Source of the DNA: Modestobacter lapidis | GTDB lineage: Bacteria; Actinomycetota; Actinomycetes; Mycobacteriales; Geodermatophilaceae | DNA length: 64,000 bases | Direction: 5' to 3' | Assembly (NCBI GenBank): GCA_019779905.1 | Contig: JABAKE010000012.1 | Span: 48,573 to 112,572, forward strand | Shown: piece by piece, positions 33,647 to 42,789 of the stretch | Layout: each line of letters begins with the position of its first letter | Numbering within the stretch: position 1 is the stretch's first letter | Notes under the pieces: generated by a model | Told to the model about the DNA's origin: nothing | Databases searched by the model: none | Seen by the model: the letters and a program-made list of their open reading frames with translations, nothing else | Made by a program: the position numbers and the translations under genes

Positions 33647-34309
33647 CTACCGCGGGTCGGGAGCCGGCCGCGGCGGGCCGACCAGTTGCGGCCGGGTCTC
33701 CAGGTGGGCCAGGCCGTTGTAGGCCAGGTTCACCAGGTGCGCGGCGACCTGCCGCTTGCCCGGCGTCCGGCTCTCCAGCCACCACTGGCCGACCAGCGCC
33801 ACCATGCCGACCAGCGCCTGGCTGTACAGCTCCGCGGCGCGCGGGTCGTACCCGTTCGTGCTGAACTGCGCGGCCAGGATGTGCTCGACCTTGCGGGCCA
33901 CCTCGCTGATCAGCGAGGAGAAGGTGCCCGACGTCGCGATCGGGGAGTCGCGGGTGAGCACCCGGAAGCCGTCGGTCTCGTCCTCGATGTACTCCAGCAG
34001 CACCAGGGCCGCGCGCTCCAGCAGCTCGCGAGGGTGCCCGCCGGAGGACAGCGTCGAGGTGAACCGGTCGAGCAGTCGCTGCATCTCCCGGTCCACGACG
34101 ACGGCGTACAGGCCCTCCTTGCCGCCGAAGTGCTCGTAGACCACGGGCTTGGAGACGTCGGCGCGGGTGGCGATCTCCTCGATGGAGGTGGCCTCGTAGC
34201 CGCGCTGGGCGAACAGCTCGCGCCCGACGTCCAGCAGCTGCTGCCGACGCTGCGCGCCGGTCATCCGCACCCGGGGCCGGGACCCGCCCGCGGTGTCCGG
34301 TGTGGTCAT
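33647..34309 (-). CDS. TetR-family transcriptional regulator
   Basis: A 220-residue TetR repressor. The HTH is near the N-terminus (about 20-65): RRQQLLDVGRELFAQRGYEATSIEEIATRADVSKPVVYEHFGGKEGLY in continuous helical order. The ligand-binding region ends with a Pro-rich tail. TetR proteins of this close type (Rv1019 neighbourhood) occur next to glmU in mycobacteria; here it lies between ispE and tRNA-Gln. The ATG at 34309 gives MTTPDTAGG. The target and ligand are unknown. Confidence 0.92.
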   Translation of the reverse strand: MTTPDTAGGSRPRVRMTGAQRRQQLLDVGRELFAQRGYEATSIEEIATRADVSKPVVYEHFGGKEGLYAVVVDREMQRLLDRFTSTLSSGGHPRELLERAALVLLEYIEDETDGFRVLTRDSPIATSGTFSSLISEVARKVEHILAAQFSTNGYDPRAAELYSQALVGMVALVGQWWLESRTPGKRQVAAHLVNLAYNGLAHLETRPQLVGPPRPAPDPR

Positions 34310-34511
34310 GCCCTCATCGTCCTCCGCGCCCCCGGAGGGGGCCGGTCGGCGTGCCGCGGCGCTCCTGCTGTCCCCCGGGCAGGTGACGGCCACGCCGACC
34401 GCTGGTGCCCGGGCGACGTCCCGGCCCTAGGCTCAGGCGCGGGCCACCGGTTCCACCGGCACGTCCGGGTCGAGGCGACTCGTCCGGGGCGCCGGCGCGG
34501 GTGGCCGGCGA

Positions 34512-34587
34512 TGGGGGATGGGGTAATCGGCAGCCCGCCGGCCTTTGGAGCCGTGCAGTCTCGGTTCGAGTCCGAGTCCCCCAGCCA
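34512..34587 (+). tRNA. tRNA-Gln (anticodon TTG), CCA end encoded
   Basis: Acceptor TGGGGGA pairs with TCCCCCA, with the U1-A72 pair and G73 typical of glutamine tRNAs. The D stem is GGG/CCC. The anticodon stem CCGGC/GCCGT has loop CTTTGGA (anticodon 34545-34547) and one mismatch at its outer pair. The T arm is CTCGG-TTCGAGT-CCGAG. Unlike the tRNA-Ala in this window, the CCA end is encoded (34585-34587). Confidence 0.94.
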
Positions 34588-34685
34588 CAGCCGCGTGCGC
34601 CGTCCAGCGCCGGACGACCGCGGCGCGCCCGGCCGGCCGACCTGCCGCCCGGCACCAGTCCACGAACCACCAGCCGAGGAGTCAC

Positions 34686-36206
34686 GTGAGTCTGCAGGAG
34701 CCCCCGGTGGGCACCACCCCCGCCGAGCCGGTCGTCGCGGCCGTCGTCGTCCTGGCTGCCGGCCAGGGCACCCGGATGCGGTCCCGGACCCCGAAGGTGC
34801 TGCACGCGCTGGGCGGGCGCTCGATGCTCGGTCACGTGCTCGCCGCCGCCGCTCCACTGGCCGCAGCGCGTACGGCCGTCGTCGTCGGCTCGGGCCGCGA
34901 GCAGGTCACCGCCCACCTGGCCGAGGCCGCCCCGTCGGCCCTGGCCGTCGTGCAGGAGGAGCAGAACGGGTCCGGTCACGCGGCCGCGGTCGCGCTCGAC
35001 GCGCTGCCCGACGTGGCCGGGCCGGTGCTCATCGTCAACGGGGACGCCCCGCTGCTCCGGCCGGAGACGCTGGCCGGGCTGGTCGCCGCGCACCGCGCCG
35101 CCGGCGACGCGCTGACCGTGCTCACCGCCGAGGTGGCCGAGCCGACCGGCCTCGGCCGGATCGTCCGGGACACCGGGGGCGCGGTGCAGCGCATCGTCGA
35201 GGAGAAGGACGCCGACGACGCGCAGCGGGCGATCACCGAGGTCAACGCCGGGGTCTACGTCGGCGACGCGGGGACCGTCCGGGAGGCGCTGACCCGCGTC
35301 GGGTCGGCCAACCAGCAGGGTGAGCAGTACCTGACCGACGTCCTCGGGCTGCTGGTCGCCGACGGGCGGCGGGTCGGTGGGCACCGCGCGGACGACCCGG
35401 CCGACACCCTCGGCTGCAACGACCAGCGCGAGCTCGCCGACCGGCGCCGGACGCTCAACGACCGGGTGCTCGACCGCCTGATGCGGGACGGCGTGGTCGT
35501 CGTCGACCCGCGCACCACCTGGGTGGACGTGACCGTGGAGGTGGCCCCCGAGGTCGTGCTGCACCCGGGCACCCAGTTGCTGGGCGCCACCACCGTCGCG
35601 GCCGGCGCGGTCGTCGGACCGGACACCACGCTCACCGACACCGAGGTGGGGGAGCGGGCCTCGGTCGTGCGGGCGCACTGCCAGCTCGCCGTCGTCGGCG
35701 ACGACGTCTCCGTCGGGCCGTTCGCCTACCTGCGCCCCGGCACCCGGCTGGCCCGCGGATCGAAGGTCGGCACCTTCGTCGAGACGAAGAACGCCCAGCT
35801 GGGCGAGGGCTCCAAGGTTCCGCACCTGAGCTACGTCGGGGACGCCACCATCGGTGCGGGCACCAACATCGGCGCGGCGACCGTCTTCGTGAACTACGAC
35901 GGCGTCGCGAAGCACCACACCACGATCGGCAGCCACGCGCGCACCGGCGCGGACAACATGTTCGTCGCTCCGGTGCAGGTCGGCGACGGTGCGTACACCG
36001 CCGCCGGGTCGGTGATCACCGAGGACGTCCCCGCCGGGGCGATGGCCGTCGCCCGGGGCCGGCAACGCAATGTGGCAGGCTGGGTCGCGCTCCGACGCCC
36101 TGGGACGCGAGCTGCCGAGGCGGCGGCCGAGGCTGCGGCGGAGACTGGTGGGGGCGGGCAAGCCGGGAGCCGGGCCACCGGCTCGGCGCCGGACGACGAG
36201 CGGTAG
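34686..36206 (+). CDS. glmU: Bifunctional GlcNAc-1-P uridylyltransferase / GlcN-1-P acetyltransferase
   Basis: Makes UDP-GlcNAc for peptidoglycan and other glycans. The 506-residue protein has the uridylyltransferase domain with VVVLAAGQGTRMRSRTPKVL (about 18-37), QEEQNGSGHAAAVAL and GDAPLLRPETL. The left-handed beta-helix acetyltransferase domain starts about residue 270 (FAYLRPGTRLARGSKVG, FVETKNAQLGEGSKVPHLSY, FVNYDGVAKHHTTIG). The C-terminal ~50 residues are Ala/Glu-rich and disordered. The GTG at 34686 is used. prs follows after 10 bp, so the two form an operon. Confidence 0.97.
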   Translation: MSLQEPPVGTTPAEPVVAAVVVLAAGQGTRMRSRTPKVLHALGGRSMLGHVLAAAAPLAAARTAVVVGSGREQVTAHLAEAAPSALAVVQEEQNGSGHAAAVALDALPDVAGPVLIVNGDAPLLRPETLAGLVAAHRAAGDALTVLTAEVAEPTGLGRIVRDTGGAVQRIVEEKDADDAQRAITEVNAGVYVGDAGTVREALTRVGSANQQGEQYLTDVLGLLVADGRRVGGHRADDPADTLGCNDQRELADRRRTLNDRVLDRLMRDGVVVVDPRTTWVDVTVEVAPEVVLHPGTQLLGATTVAAGAVVGPDTTLTDTEVGERASVVRAHCQLAVVGDDVSVGPFAYLRPGTRLARGSKVGTFVETKNAQLGEGSKVPHLSYVGDATIGAGTNIGAATVFVNYDGVAKHHTTIGSHARTGADNMFVAPVQVGDGAYTAAGSVITEDVPAGAMAVARGRQRNVAGWVALRRPGTRAAEAAAEAAAETGGGGQAGSRATGSAPDDER

Positions 36207-36216
36207 GGACAAGCAG

Positions 36217-37197
36217 ATGAGCGCCATCAGGCAGACCACCAACAAGAGCCTGATGCTCTTCTCCGGGCGCGCGTACCCGGAGCTGGCCGGGGAGATCGCC
36301 GGTCACCTCGGGGTGACGCCGACGCCCACCGCGGCGTACGAGTTCGCCAACGGCGAGCTGTTCGTCCGGTTCGAGGAGTCGGTACGCGGCTGCGACGCCT
36401 TCGTGGTGCAGAGCCACACCGCGCCGATCAACACCTGGCTCATGGAGCAGTTGATCATGGTCGACACGCTCAAGCGTGCCTCGGCCAAGCGGATCACCGT
36501 GGTGGCGCCGTTCTTCCCCTACGCCCGGCAGGACAAGAAGCACCGCGGCCGGGAGCCGATTTCCGCCCGGCTGGTGGCCGACATGTTCAAGACCGCGGGC
36601 GCCGACCGGCTCATGTCGGTGGATCTGCACACCGCGCAGATCCAGGGCTTCTTCGACGGCCCGGTCGACCACCTCTTCGCCATCGATCTGCTGGTCGGCG
36701 AGATCTGCCGCAAGTGGGGCGATCGCGACCTCACCGTCGTCTCGCCCGACTCCGGCCGGGTCCGGGTGGCCGAGCGCTGGACCGACAAGCTCGGCGGCAC
36801 CCCGCTGGCCTTCATCCACAAGACCCGCGACATGACCCAGCCCAACCAGGTCGTCGCCAACCGCGTGGTCGGTGAGGTCGAGGGCCGGGTCTGCATCCTC
36901 GTCGACGACATGATCGACACCGGCGGCACGATCGTCGCCGCGGCCGAGACGCTGTTCGCCGCCGGCGCCGCCGACGTGATCATCGCCGCCACCCACGGGG
37001 TGCTGTCCGGACCGGCGGTCGACCGGCTGAAGAACAGCCGGGTCAGCGAGGTCATCGTCACCAACACGCTGCCGATCGAGCCGGAACGGCGCTTCGACAA
37101 GCTGACCGTGCTGCCCATCGCCCCGCTGCTCGCCCGGGCCATCAGGGAGGTCTTCGAGGACGGCTCGGTGACCAGCCTGTTCGACGGGGCGTCGTAG
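36217..37197 (+). CDS. prs: Ribose-phosphate pyrophosphokinase
   Basis: Makes PRPP from ribose 5-phosphate and ATP. The 326-residue protein shows YEFANGELFVRFEESVRG, the catalytic flexible region FFPYARQDKKHRGREPISAR, DLHTAQIQGFFDGPVDH and the PRPP loop VCILVDDMIDTGGTIVAA. It starts at ATG 36217 and is cotranscribed with glmU. It is followed by a clear hairpin terminator before rplY. Confidence 0.98.
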   Translation: MSAIRQTTNKSLMLFSGRAYPELAGEIAGHLGVTPTPTAAYEFANGELFVRFEESVRGCDAFVVQSHTAPINTWLMEQLIMVDTLKRASAKRITVVAPFFPYARQDKKHRGREPISARLVADMFKTAGADRLMSVDLHTAQIQGFFDGPVDHLFAIDLLVGEICRKWGDRDLTVVSPDSGRVRVAERWTDKLGGTPLAFIHKTRDMTQPNQVVANRVVGEVEGRVCILVDDMIDTGGTIVAAAETLFAAGAADVIIAATHGVLSGPAVDRLKNSRVSEVIVTNTLPIEPERRFDKLTVLPIAPLLARAIREVFEDGSVTSLFDGAS

Positions 37198-37204
37198 CCT
37201 CCGG

Positions 37205-37263
37205 CGAGATCGGGAATGTGGGGGTGCGCAACCCACGTCGAGGCCCCCACGACTCCGATCTCG
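37205..37263. terminator. Hairpin after prs
   Basis: Outer arms CGAGATCGG (37205-37213) and CCGATCTCG (37255-37263) and inner arms GTGGGGG (37218-37224) and CCCCCAC (37244-37250) pair perfectly. The element begins eight bases after the prs stop and separates glmU-prs from rplY-pth. Confidence 0.65.
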
Positions 37264-37424
37264 GTGCTGGGCGGCCGCGATGGGTGCTGTAACCTCGTTC
37301 CCGTTGCCCGGCGAGGGAGACGGTCCGACCGTGCTCCGTGATCGACGTGCGTCTGCCCTCACCGGGTGTGCCGCGCCCGTGCGCCGGCTCCAGACCCGAT
37401 CCACCTGTTGAGGAGCACATCACC

Positions 37425-38120
37425 GTGGCTGACTTCCGCCTCGAGGCACAGACCCGCACCGAGTTCGGCAAGGGCAGCGCCCGCCGCACCCGCCGGGAGG
37501 GCCGCGTCCCCGGCGTCCTCTACGGCCACGGCCAGGACGTCGTCCACCTGTCCCTGCCGGCCCGCGAGTTCGCCGCGGCCCTGCGCAACGGCGGCACCAA
37601 CGCGCTGCTGACCATCGTGCTCGACGGCAAGGAGCAGCTCGCGCTGACCAAGGCCGTCCAGCGCGACCCGATCAGCCGGATCCACGAGCACGTCGACCTG
37701 CTGCTGGTCCGCCGCGGTGAGAAGACCACCGTCGACGTCCCGGTGATCATCGTGGGCTCCCCGGCTCCCGACACGATCAGCAACCACCAGCTGAACAGCG
37801 TCTCCCTCGAGGCCGACGCCACCGACCTGCCCGAGTCGATCGAGGTCGACATCACCGGCCGTACCGCCGGCAACGGCATCACCGCCGGCGACCTGCCGCT
37901 GCCGGCCGGCGCCAGCCTGATCACCGACCCCGAGGCGCTGGTCATCGGCTTCCTCGGCGCCCCGACCGCCGAGCAGCTCGAGGCCGAGCTGGAAGAGGCC
38001 GAGGCCGAGGTCGGCATCGAGCGCGAGGAGTCCGACACCGACGGCGACGTCGTCCCCGAGCCGCAGGACCAGGGCAGCGGTGAGTCCATGGACTCCGCCT
38101 CGAAGTCCGCCGACGCCTGA
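37425..38120 (+). CDS. rplY: 50S ribosomal protein L25/general stress protein Ctc
   Basis: A 5S rRNA-binding ribosomal protein of the long Ctc type (231 residues). The N-terminal L25 domain (about 1-95) has RTEFGKGSARRTRREGRVPGVLYG and the C-terminal TL5 beta domain follows to about 185. An acidic tail (EAELEEAEAEVGIEREESD and Ser-rich end) is typical of actinobacterial versions. The GTG at 37425 is 12 bases from GAGGAG. A 227-bp gap upstream likely carries its own promoter. pth follows. Confidence 0.96.
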   Translation: MADFRLEAQTRTEFGKGSARRTRREGRVPGVLYGHGQDVVHLSLPAREFAAALRNGGTNALLTIVLDGKEQLALTKAVQRDPISRIHEHVDLLLVRRGEKTTVDVPVIIVGSPAPDTISNHQLNSVSLEADATDLPESIEVDITGRTAGNGITAGDLPLPAGASLITDPEALVIGFLGAPTAEQLEAELEEAEAEVGIEREESDTDGDVVPEPQDQGSGESMDSASKSADA

Positions 38121-38145
38121 GCACGGCGCAGACCGGGGAACAGGG

Positions 38146-38799
38146 CTGAGCGAGAGCACGACCCGCGGGGGCGCCGGCAGTGCCGGCGCCCCCGCGGCGT
38201 CTTCCCAGCCGCCCTCCACGGGCCCCTTCCTGGTCGTCGGCCTGGGCAATCCGGGGCCGGGCTACGCCGGGAACCGGCACAACGTGGGCGCCATGGTGCT
38301 GGCCGAGCTCGCCGCCCGGGCAGGCGTCCGGCTGTCACCGGGCAAGGGGGCCCGGGCGCGGGCGATCTCCGGTGAGGGCCGGCTGGCCGGGCGCCGGGTG
38401 GTGCTGACCCAGCCGACCACGTACATGAACGAGTCCGGCGGACCGGTGCGCGGCCTGCTGGACTACCACCACCTGCCGGCCACCGATCTGGTGGTGCTGC
38501 ACGACGAGCTCGACCTCCCCTTCGAGGTGGTGCGGCTCAAGCGCGGCGGGGGCGAGGGCGGGCACAACGGGCTCCGCTCGATCTCCCGCTCGACCGGCAC
38601 CCGCGACTACCTCCGGGTGCGGATCGGCATCGGCCGCCCGCCCGGCCGGCAGGACCCGGCCGACTTCGTGCTGAAGGACTTCTCCGCGACCGAGCGCAAG
38701 ACGCTCGACCTGCTGGTCGCCGAGGCCGCGGACGCCGCGGAGCTGCTCCTCGAGCGGGGGCTGGAAGCAGCTCAGAACGTGGTCCACCCGCGCAGCTGA
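38146..38799 (+). CDS. pth: Peptidyl-tRNA hydrolase
   Basis: Releases peptides from stalled peptidyl-tRNA. Family motifs are LVVGLGNPGPGYAGNRHNVGAMVL (catalytic His in RHNVG), QPTTYMNESGGPV, VLHDELDLPF and GGGEGGHNGLRSI. No ATG or GTG start fits between the rplY stop and the conserved core. The CTG at 38146 (CTGAGC, after GGGGAACAGGG) would give MSESTTRGG, a standard actinobacterial N-terminus, while ATG 38080 would overlap rplY by 41 bp. The CTG start is therefore preferred but unproven. Confidence 0.93.
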   Translation: MSESTTRGGAGSAGAPAASSQPPSTGPFLVVGLGNPGPGYAGNRHNVGAMVLAELAARAGVRLSPGKGARARAISGEGRLAGRRVVLTQPTTYMNESGGPVRGLLDYHHLPATDLVVLHDELDLPFEVVRLKRGGGEGGHNGLRSISRSTGTRDYLRVRIGIGRPPGRQDPADFVLKDFSATERKTLDLLVAEAADAAELLLERGLEAAQNVVHPRS

Positions 38800-39016
38800 G
38801 CGCACGCTGCGGAGCCATGCCCACGAACGGGTGGCCCGGCCGGGCGAGGTCGTTCCCCTTCGGGTGAACCCTGGGCGAGCGGATTGCCCCGGTCGTCACG
38901 CACGGTGATGGTTGTCGTGTCGCCGACCGACGACCGCCGCCGGACCTGCAGCACCTGGGTCCGGGCGCGGAACTCCTGGCGACGGTCCGTGACCGCCGGA
39001 GTGCCAGGGAGATGAC

Positions 39017-40522
39017 GTGCTGCTGGAACGCGCAGAGCTGACCGAGCGCATCGGGCGCGCCCGGGCCGTGCCGAGCCCACGCCACTCCCCGGAACAGCTG
39101 CGTCCCGCCCAGGTCGCGCCGCGGGGAGCCCGCCGGTGGGTCCGCCGGTACCAGGGTCTGCTGCTGGGTGCCGAGATCGCGATCGCCGGCGCCGTCGGTG
39201 CCGTGGTCCTGGGCGCGGCGGCCGAGCCGGTGTCGGCGGCCACCGGCCTGTTCTGGGCCAGCCTCTCCCTCGTCGCCGCCTGGCCGGCCCTGCTCGCCGC
39301 CTGTGGCGCCTACGACCAGCGGGTCTTCGGCTCCGGCAGCGAGGAGTTCCGCCGGGTGGGCCGCGCCGGCCTGGTGCTGCTCGCGCTCCTCGGGTTCATC
39401 TCCTACGCCGCCGGGCTCGACCTCAGCCGGGCCCTGGTGGTCGTCGCCGTCCCGGCCCTCGCCGTCGTCACCTCGGCCGAGCGCTACGTCAGCCGGCAGT
39501 TCGTGCAACGGCAGCGGCAGCAGGGGCGGTGCCTGAAGCGCGTCGTCGTGGTGGGCCGCGGCGGCGCCGTCCTGGAGCTCGTGGACCGGCTGCGCCGGAC
39601 CCAGCACGCCGGGCTGGACGTCGTGGGCGTCTGCGTGACCCCCGACGACCGGAGCCGGGTCGCGCAGGCGGTCGACCTGCCGGTCGGCGGCCTGCAGGAC
39701 GTGCTCGCCACTGCCGCACTCACCTCGGCCGACGCCGTCGCCGTCACGTCGGCCAGCGAGACGGCCGCCCAGTACCTCCGCACGCTCAGCTGGCAGCTGG
39801 AGGGCAGCGGCCTGGAGCTGCTGGTCGCCCCCGGCCTGGTCGAGGTGGCCGGTCCCCGGCTGCACATCCGTCCCTTCGACGGGCTCCCGCTGCTGTCGGT
39901 CGAGCAGCCCCGCTTCACCGGCTGGCGGCGGGTGGTCAAGGACGGCCTCGACCGGTCCGCGGCGCTGGGCGCCCTGGTGCTCCTGCTGCCGGTGTTCCTG
40001 GCCATCGGACTGGCCGTCCGGCAGTCCGGCCCCGGCCCGGTCTTCTACCGGCAGCAGCGCGTGGGCCTGAACGGCGTGCCGTTCACCATGCTGAAGTTCC
40101 GCAGCATGGTGACCGGCGCCGACCAGCAGGTGACCGGGCTCAGCGACGGCAACGACGCCGACGGGCTGCTGTTCAAGATGCGCGCCGACCCGCGGGTGAC
40201 CCCGGTGGGGCGCTGGCTGCGCCGGCTGTCACTGGACGAGCTGCCCCAGCTGGTCAACGTGCTGCGCGGTGACATGTCCCTGGTGGGCCCCCGGCCGCCG
40301 CTGCCCACCGAGGTCGCCCGCTACGACACCTCGGTGAGCCGCCGGCTGCTGGTCAAGCCGGGCCTGACCGGGCTCTGGCAGATCTCCGGGCGCAGCGACC
40401 TGCCGTGGGAGGAGGCCGTCCGGCTCGACCTGCGGTACGTGGAGAACTGGTCGCTGGCGATGGACCTGCACATCCTCTGGCGCACGGCCCGCGCCGTCGT
40501 CAGCGCCTCGGGGGCGTACTGA
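39017..40522 (+). CDS. Polyprenyl glycosylphosphotransferase (exopolysaccharide priming enzyme)
   Basis: Starts polysaccharide repeat-unit synthesis by moving a sugar phosphate to undecaprenyl phosphate. The 501-residue protein has N-terminal TMs (about 50-150), a CoA-binding-like middle part (RVVVVGRGGAVLELVDRLRR), another TM near 315-335 and the bacterial sugar transferase domain (about 310-501). The domain shows FYRQQRVGLNGVPFTMLKFRSM, RLSLDELPQLVNVLRGDMSLVGPRPPLP and KPGLTGLWQISGRSDL. It is the first gene of the exopolysaccharide cluster, after a 217-bp leader with no gene. The start is GTG. Confidence 0.94.
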   Translation: MLLERAELTERIGRARAVPSPRHSPEQLRPAQVAPRGARRWVRRYQGLLLGAEIAIAGAVGAVVLGAAAEPVSAATGLFWASLSLVAAWPALLAACGAYDQRVFGSGSEEFRRVGRAGLVLLALLGFISYAAGLDLSRALVVVAVPALAVVTSAERYVSRQFVQRQRQQGRCLKRVVVVGRGGAVLELVDRLRRTQHAGLDVVGVCVTPDDRSRVAQAVDLPVGGLQDVLATAALTSADAVAVTSASETAAQYLRTLSWQLEGSGLELLVAPGLVEVAGPRLHIRPFDGLPLLSVEQPRFTGWRRVVKDGLDRSAALGALVLLLPVFLAIGLAVRQSGPGPVFYRQQRVGLNGVPFTMLKFRSMVTGADQQVTGLSDGNDADGLLFKMRADPRVTPVGRWLRRLSLDELPQLVNVLRGDMSLVGPRPPLPTEVARYDTSVSRRLLVKPGLTGLWQISGRSDLPWEEAVRLDLRYVENWSLAMDLHILWRTARAVVSASGAY

Positions 40523-40566
40523 CCCCCGGCACCCGGACGTGTCCGCCCGATCATCCGTCCGGGTGA

Positions 40567-40584
40567 CGCCGTCCCGGGACGGCG
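40567..40584. promoter_or_regulatory. 18-bp perfect palindrome in the gap before the first glycosyltransferase
   Basis: CGCCGTCCCGGGACGGCG is fully self-complementary and lies in the 213-bp gap between the priming enzyme and the next gene. Half of it (CCGTCCCGGG) recurs at 40595-40604. It may be an operator or a small hairpin; no further evidence decides. Confidence 0.35.
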
Positions 40585-40735
40585 CGATGTCCGGCCGTCC
40601 CGGGTCGATGGTCGACGGGGAAGGGGTCGGAACCCGGGACCGGGCAGCGGCCCGTGCCCACCGGGACCACCCGCCACTGCCGGCCCGAGGTCGCGCCGGC
40701 CGCGAGACGACGCAGCACAGAACGGAGTGACACCG

Positions 40736-42007
40736 ATGGCCCGAGGCACATCCGGGAAGCTGAGCGTGGCCCTGGTGGGCACGCGCGGCGTCCCCGCCCG
40801 GTACGGAGGTTTCGAGACCGCCGTCGAGGAGGTCGGGCTCCGGCTGGCCGACCGCGGTCACCGCGTCGTCGTCTACTGCCGGACGGCGCCCGGTGACCGG
40901 TCCGCGCCGCCGGCGACGCACCTGGGCATGGACCTGGTCCACCTGCCCGCGGCGCGCAAGCGGTCCCTGGAGACGCTCAGCCACTCCGCCCTGTCGGTCG
41001 GCCACCTGCTGGCCCACCGGACCGATGCGGCGATCGTGTTCAACGCGGCCAACTCACCGCTGCTCCCGGTGCTGCGCGCCGCGCGGATCCCGGTCGCCAC
41101 CCACGTCGACGGGCTGGAGTGGAAGCGGGCCAAGTGGGGCCCCACCGGTCAGCGCTACTACCGGGCCGCGGAGGCGATGGCCGTCCGCTGGTCCGACGCG
41201 CTGATCGCCGACGCCGAGGGCATCGCCGACTACTACCGGCGCGAGTTCTCCGCGCCCACCACGCTGCTCACCTACGGCGCCCCGATGATCGACCCGGGCG
41301 ACGACCGGCTCGCCGAGCTCGGCCTCGAGCCCGGCGGCTTCCACCTGGTGGTCGCCCGGTTCGAGCCGGAGAACCACGTCGACGTGATCGTCGACGGCTA
41401 CCGCCGCAGCGGGGCGACCAGGCCGCTGGTCGTCGTCGGGTCGGCGCCGTACTCCGACGCGTACACCGAGCGGGTGCACTCCCTGGCCGACGACCGGGTC
41501 CGCTTCCTGGGCGGCGTCTGGGACCAGCGCCAGCTCGACCAGCTCTACGCGCACAGCTACACCTACCTGCACGGGCACTCGGTCGGCGGGACGAACCCCT
41601 CGCTGCTGCGCGCCATCGGCGCCGGTGCTGCCGTGCTGGCCTTCGACGTCGACTTCAACCGCGAGGTCGTGGCCGAGGCGGGGCGCTACTTCACCGACGC
41701 CGCCGACGTGGCCGCGGCCGTCGAGGCCGCCGAGGGTGACCCGGCCGAGGTCGGGCGCAACGGCGCCCGGTCCCGGGAGCTGGCGGCCGACTACGACTGG
41801 GACGACGTCGCCACCGGCTACGAGGAGCTCGCCCGCCGGCTGGCCGGCCGGCAGTTCCCGCGCCGGCGGCCCAGCGGCCGGCGCTGCCCGCAGCGCGAGC
41901 GGCAGATCGCGACCGTCGTGCCGTTCCCGCGTCAGCGGGCCGCCGGGGAGCCCGTGCCCGACGTGGCCGCCGAGGCGCAGACCCCGGTGGCCGGGGTCGG
42001 GCAGTGA
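40736..42007 (+). CDS. Glycosyltransferase with DUF1972-like N-terminus (GT4 type)
   Basis: A 423-residue glycosyltransferase. The opening VALVGTRGVPARYGGFETAVEEV is the DUF1972 pattern of rhamnosyl/galactosyltransferases, followed by THVDGLEWKRAKWG. The C-half has FHLVVARFEPENHVDVIVDGY and GHSVGGTNPSLLRAIGAGAAVLAFDVDFNREV, a GT4-like nucleotide-sugar-binding region. An Arg-rich then disordered tail follows. ATG 40736 lies after CGGAGTGA. Its stop overlaps the next start (GTGA), so the two are coupled. Confidence 0.92.
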   Translation: MARGTSGKLSVALVGTRGVPARYGGFETAVEEVGLRLADRGHRVVVYCRTAPGDRSAPPATHLGMDLVHLPAARKRSLETLSHSALSVGHLLAHRTDAAIVFNAANSPLLPVLRAARIPVATHVDGLEWKRAKWGPTGQRYYRAAEAMAVRWSDALIADAEGIADYYRREFSAPTTLLTYGAPMIDPGDDRLAELGLEPGGFHLVVARFEPENHVDVIVDGYRRSGATRPLVVVGSAPYSDAYTERVHSLADDRVRFLGGVWDQRQLDQLYAHSYTYLHGHSVGGTNPSLLRAIGAGAAVLAFDVDFNREVVAEAGRYFTDAADVAAAVEAAEGDPAEVGRNGARSRELAADYDWDDVATGYEELARRLAGRQFPRRRPSGRRCPQRERQIATVVPFPRQRAAGEPVPDVAAEAQTPVAGVGQ

Positions 42008-42789
42008 CCGCGACGGCCCCCGACCTGCGGCCCGCACCTGCTCCCGGGCCGGGCCCGCGGGCGACCGGGGAGACCTTCGGCCAGACCCTCGGTCGCCTGG
42101 CGGCGGCGCAGAAGGGCGCGACCGGCGCGCCCGCCTACTCCCGGTTCGTGAACCGCAGGCTCGGCCGGCTCCTCGCCGCGGTCGCCTACCACCTGGGTCT
42201 CACCCCGAACGCGGTCACCGGCATCAGCGCCGCGTGCACCGCCACCGGCATCGCGCTGATCGCACTGCGGCCGCCGACCTGGACGCTGGGTGCCGTCATC
42301 GCCGCCTGCCTCGTCGTCGGCTATGCGCTGGACGCCGCGGACGGCCAGCTGGCCCGGCTGCGCGGCGGTGGCTCACCGGCCGGTGAGTGGCTCGACCACA
42401 TGGTCGACGCGGTCAAGGCCTCCAGCCTGCACCTGGCCGTGCTGATCGGGATGTACCGCAACGACCTCGTCGAGCCGGCGCTGCTGCTGGTGCCGATCGG
42501 CTACTGCGTCGTCGACGCGGTCACCTACTTCGGCACGATGCTCAACGAGGCGCTGCGCGCCCAGCACGGTGCGCCGACCCGGGCCCAGCGCTCCGACCAG
42601 CGGCCGAGCGTGCTCCGGTCGCTGCTCGTGCTGCCCACCGACTACGGCCTCCTCTGCTGCTTCTTCCTGGTCCTCGGCGCGCCGGCGCTCTTCGTCCCCC
42701 TGTACACCCTCCTCTTCCTGGCGGCGGCGGCCTTCCTGCTGCTCGCCTCGGTCAAGTGGTTCCGCGAGATCGGCAGGCTGCCCCGATGA
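42004..42789 (+). CDS. CDP-alcohol phosphatidyltransferase family protein
   Basis: An integral membrane enzyme that moves a phospho-alcohol from a CDP-alcohol or CDP-lipid donor. The 261-residue protein has the full motif DAADGQLARLRGGGSPAGEW followed by LDHMVDAVK (D-x2-D-G-x2-A-R-x8-G-x3-D-x3-D, residues about 109-134) and about six TMs. The acceptor is unknown; its place in a polysaccharide cluster and the nearby cytidylyltransferase suggest a CDP-activated headgroup. GTG 42004 overlaps the upstream stop and its own stop overlaps the next ATG. Confidence 0.9.
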   Translation: MTATAPDLRPAPAPGPGPRATGETFGQTLGRLAAAQKGATGAPAYSRFVNRRLGRLLAAVAYHLGLTPNAVTGISAACTATGIALIALRPPTWTLGAVIAACLVVGYALDAADGQLARLRGGGSPAGEWLDHMVDAVKASSLHLAVLIGMYRNDLVEPALLLVPIGYCVVDAVTYFGTMLNEALRAQHGAPTRAQRSDQRPSVLRSLLVLPTDYGLLCCFFLVLGAPALFVPLYTLLFLAAAAFLLLASVKWFREIGRLPR

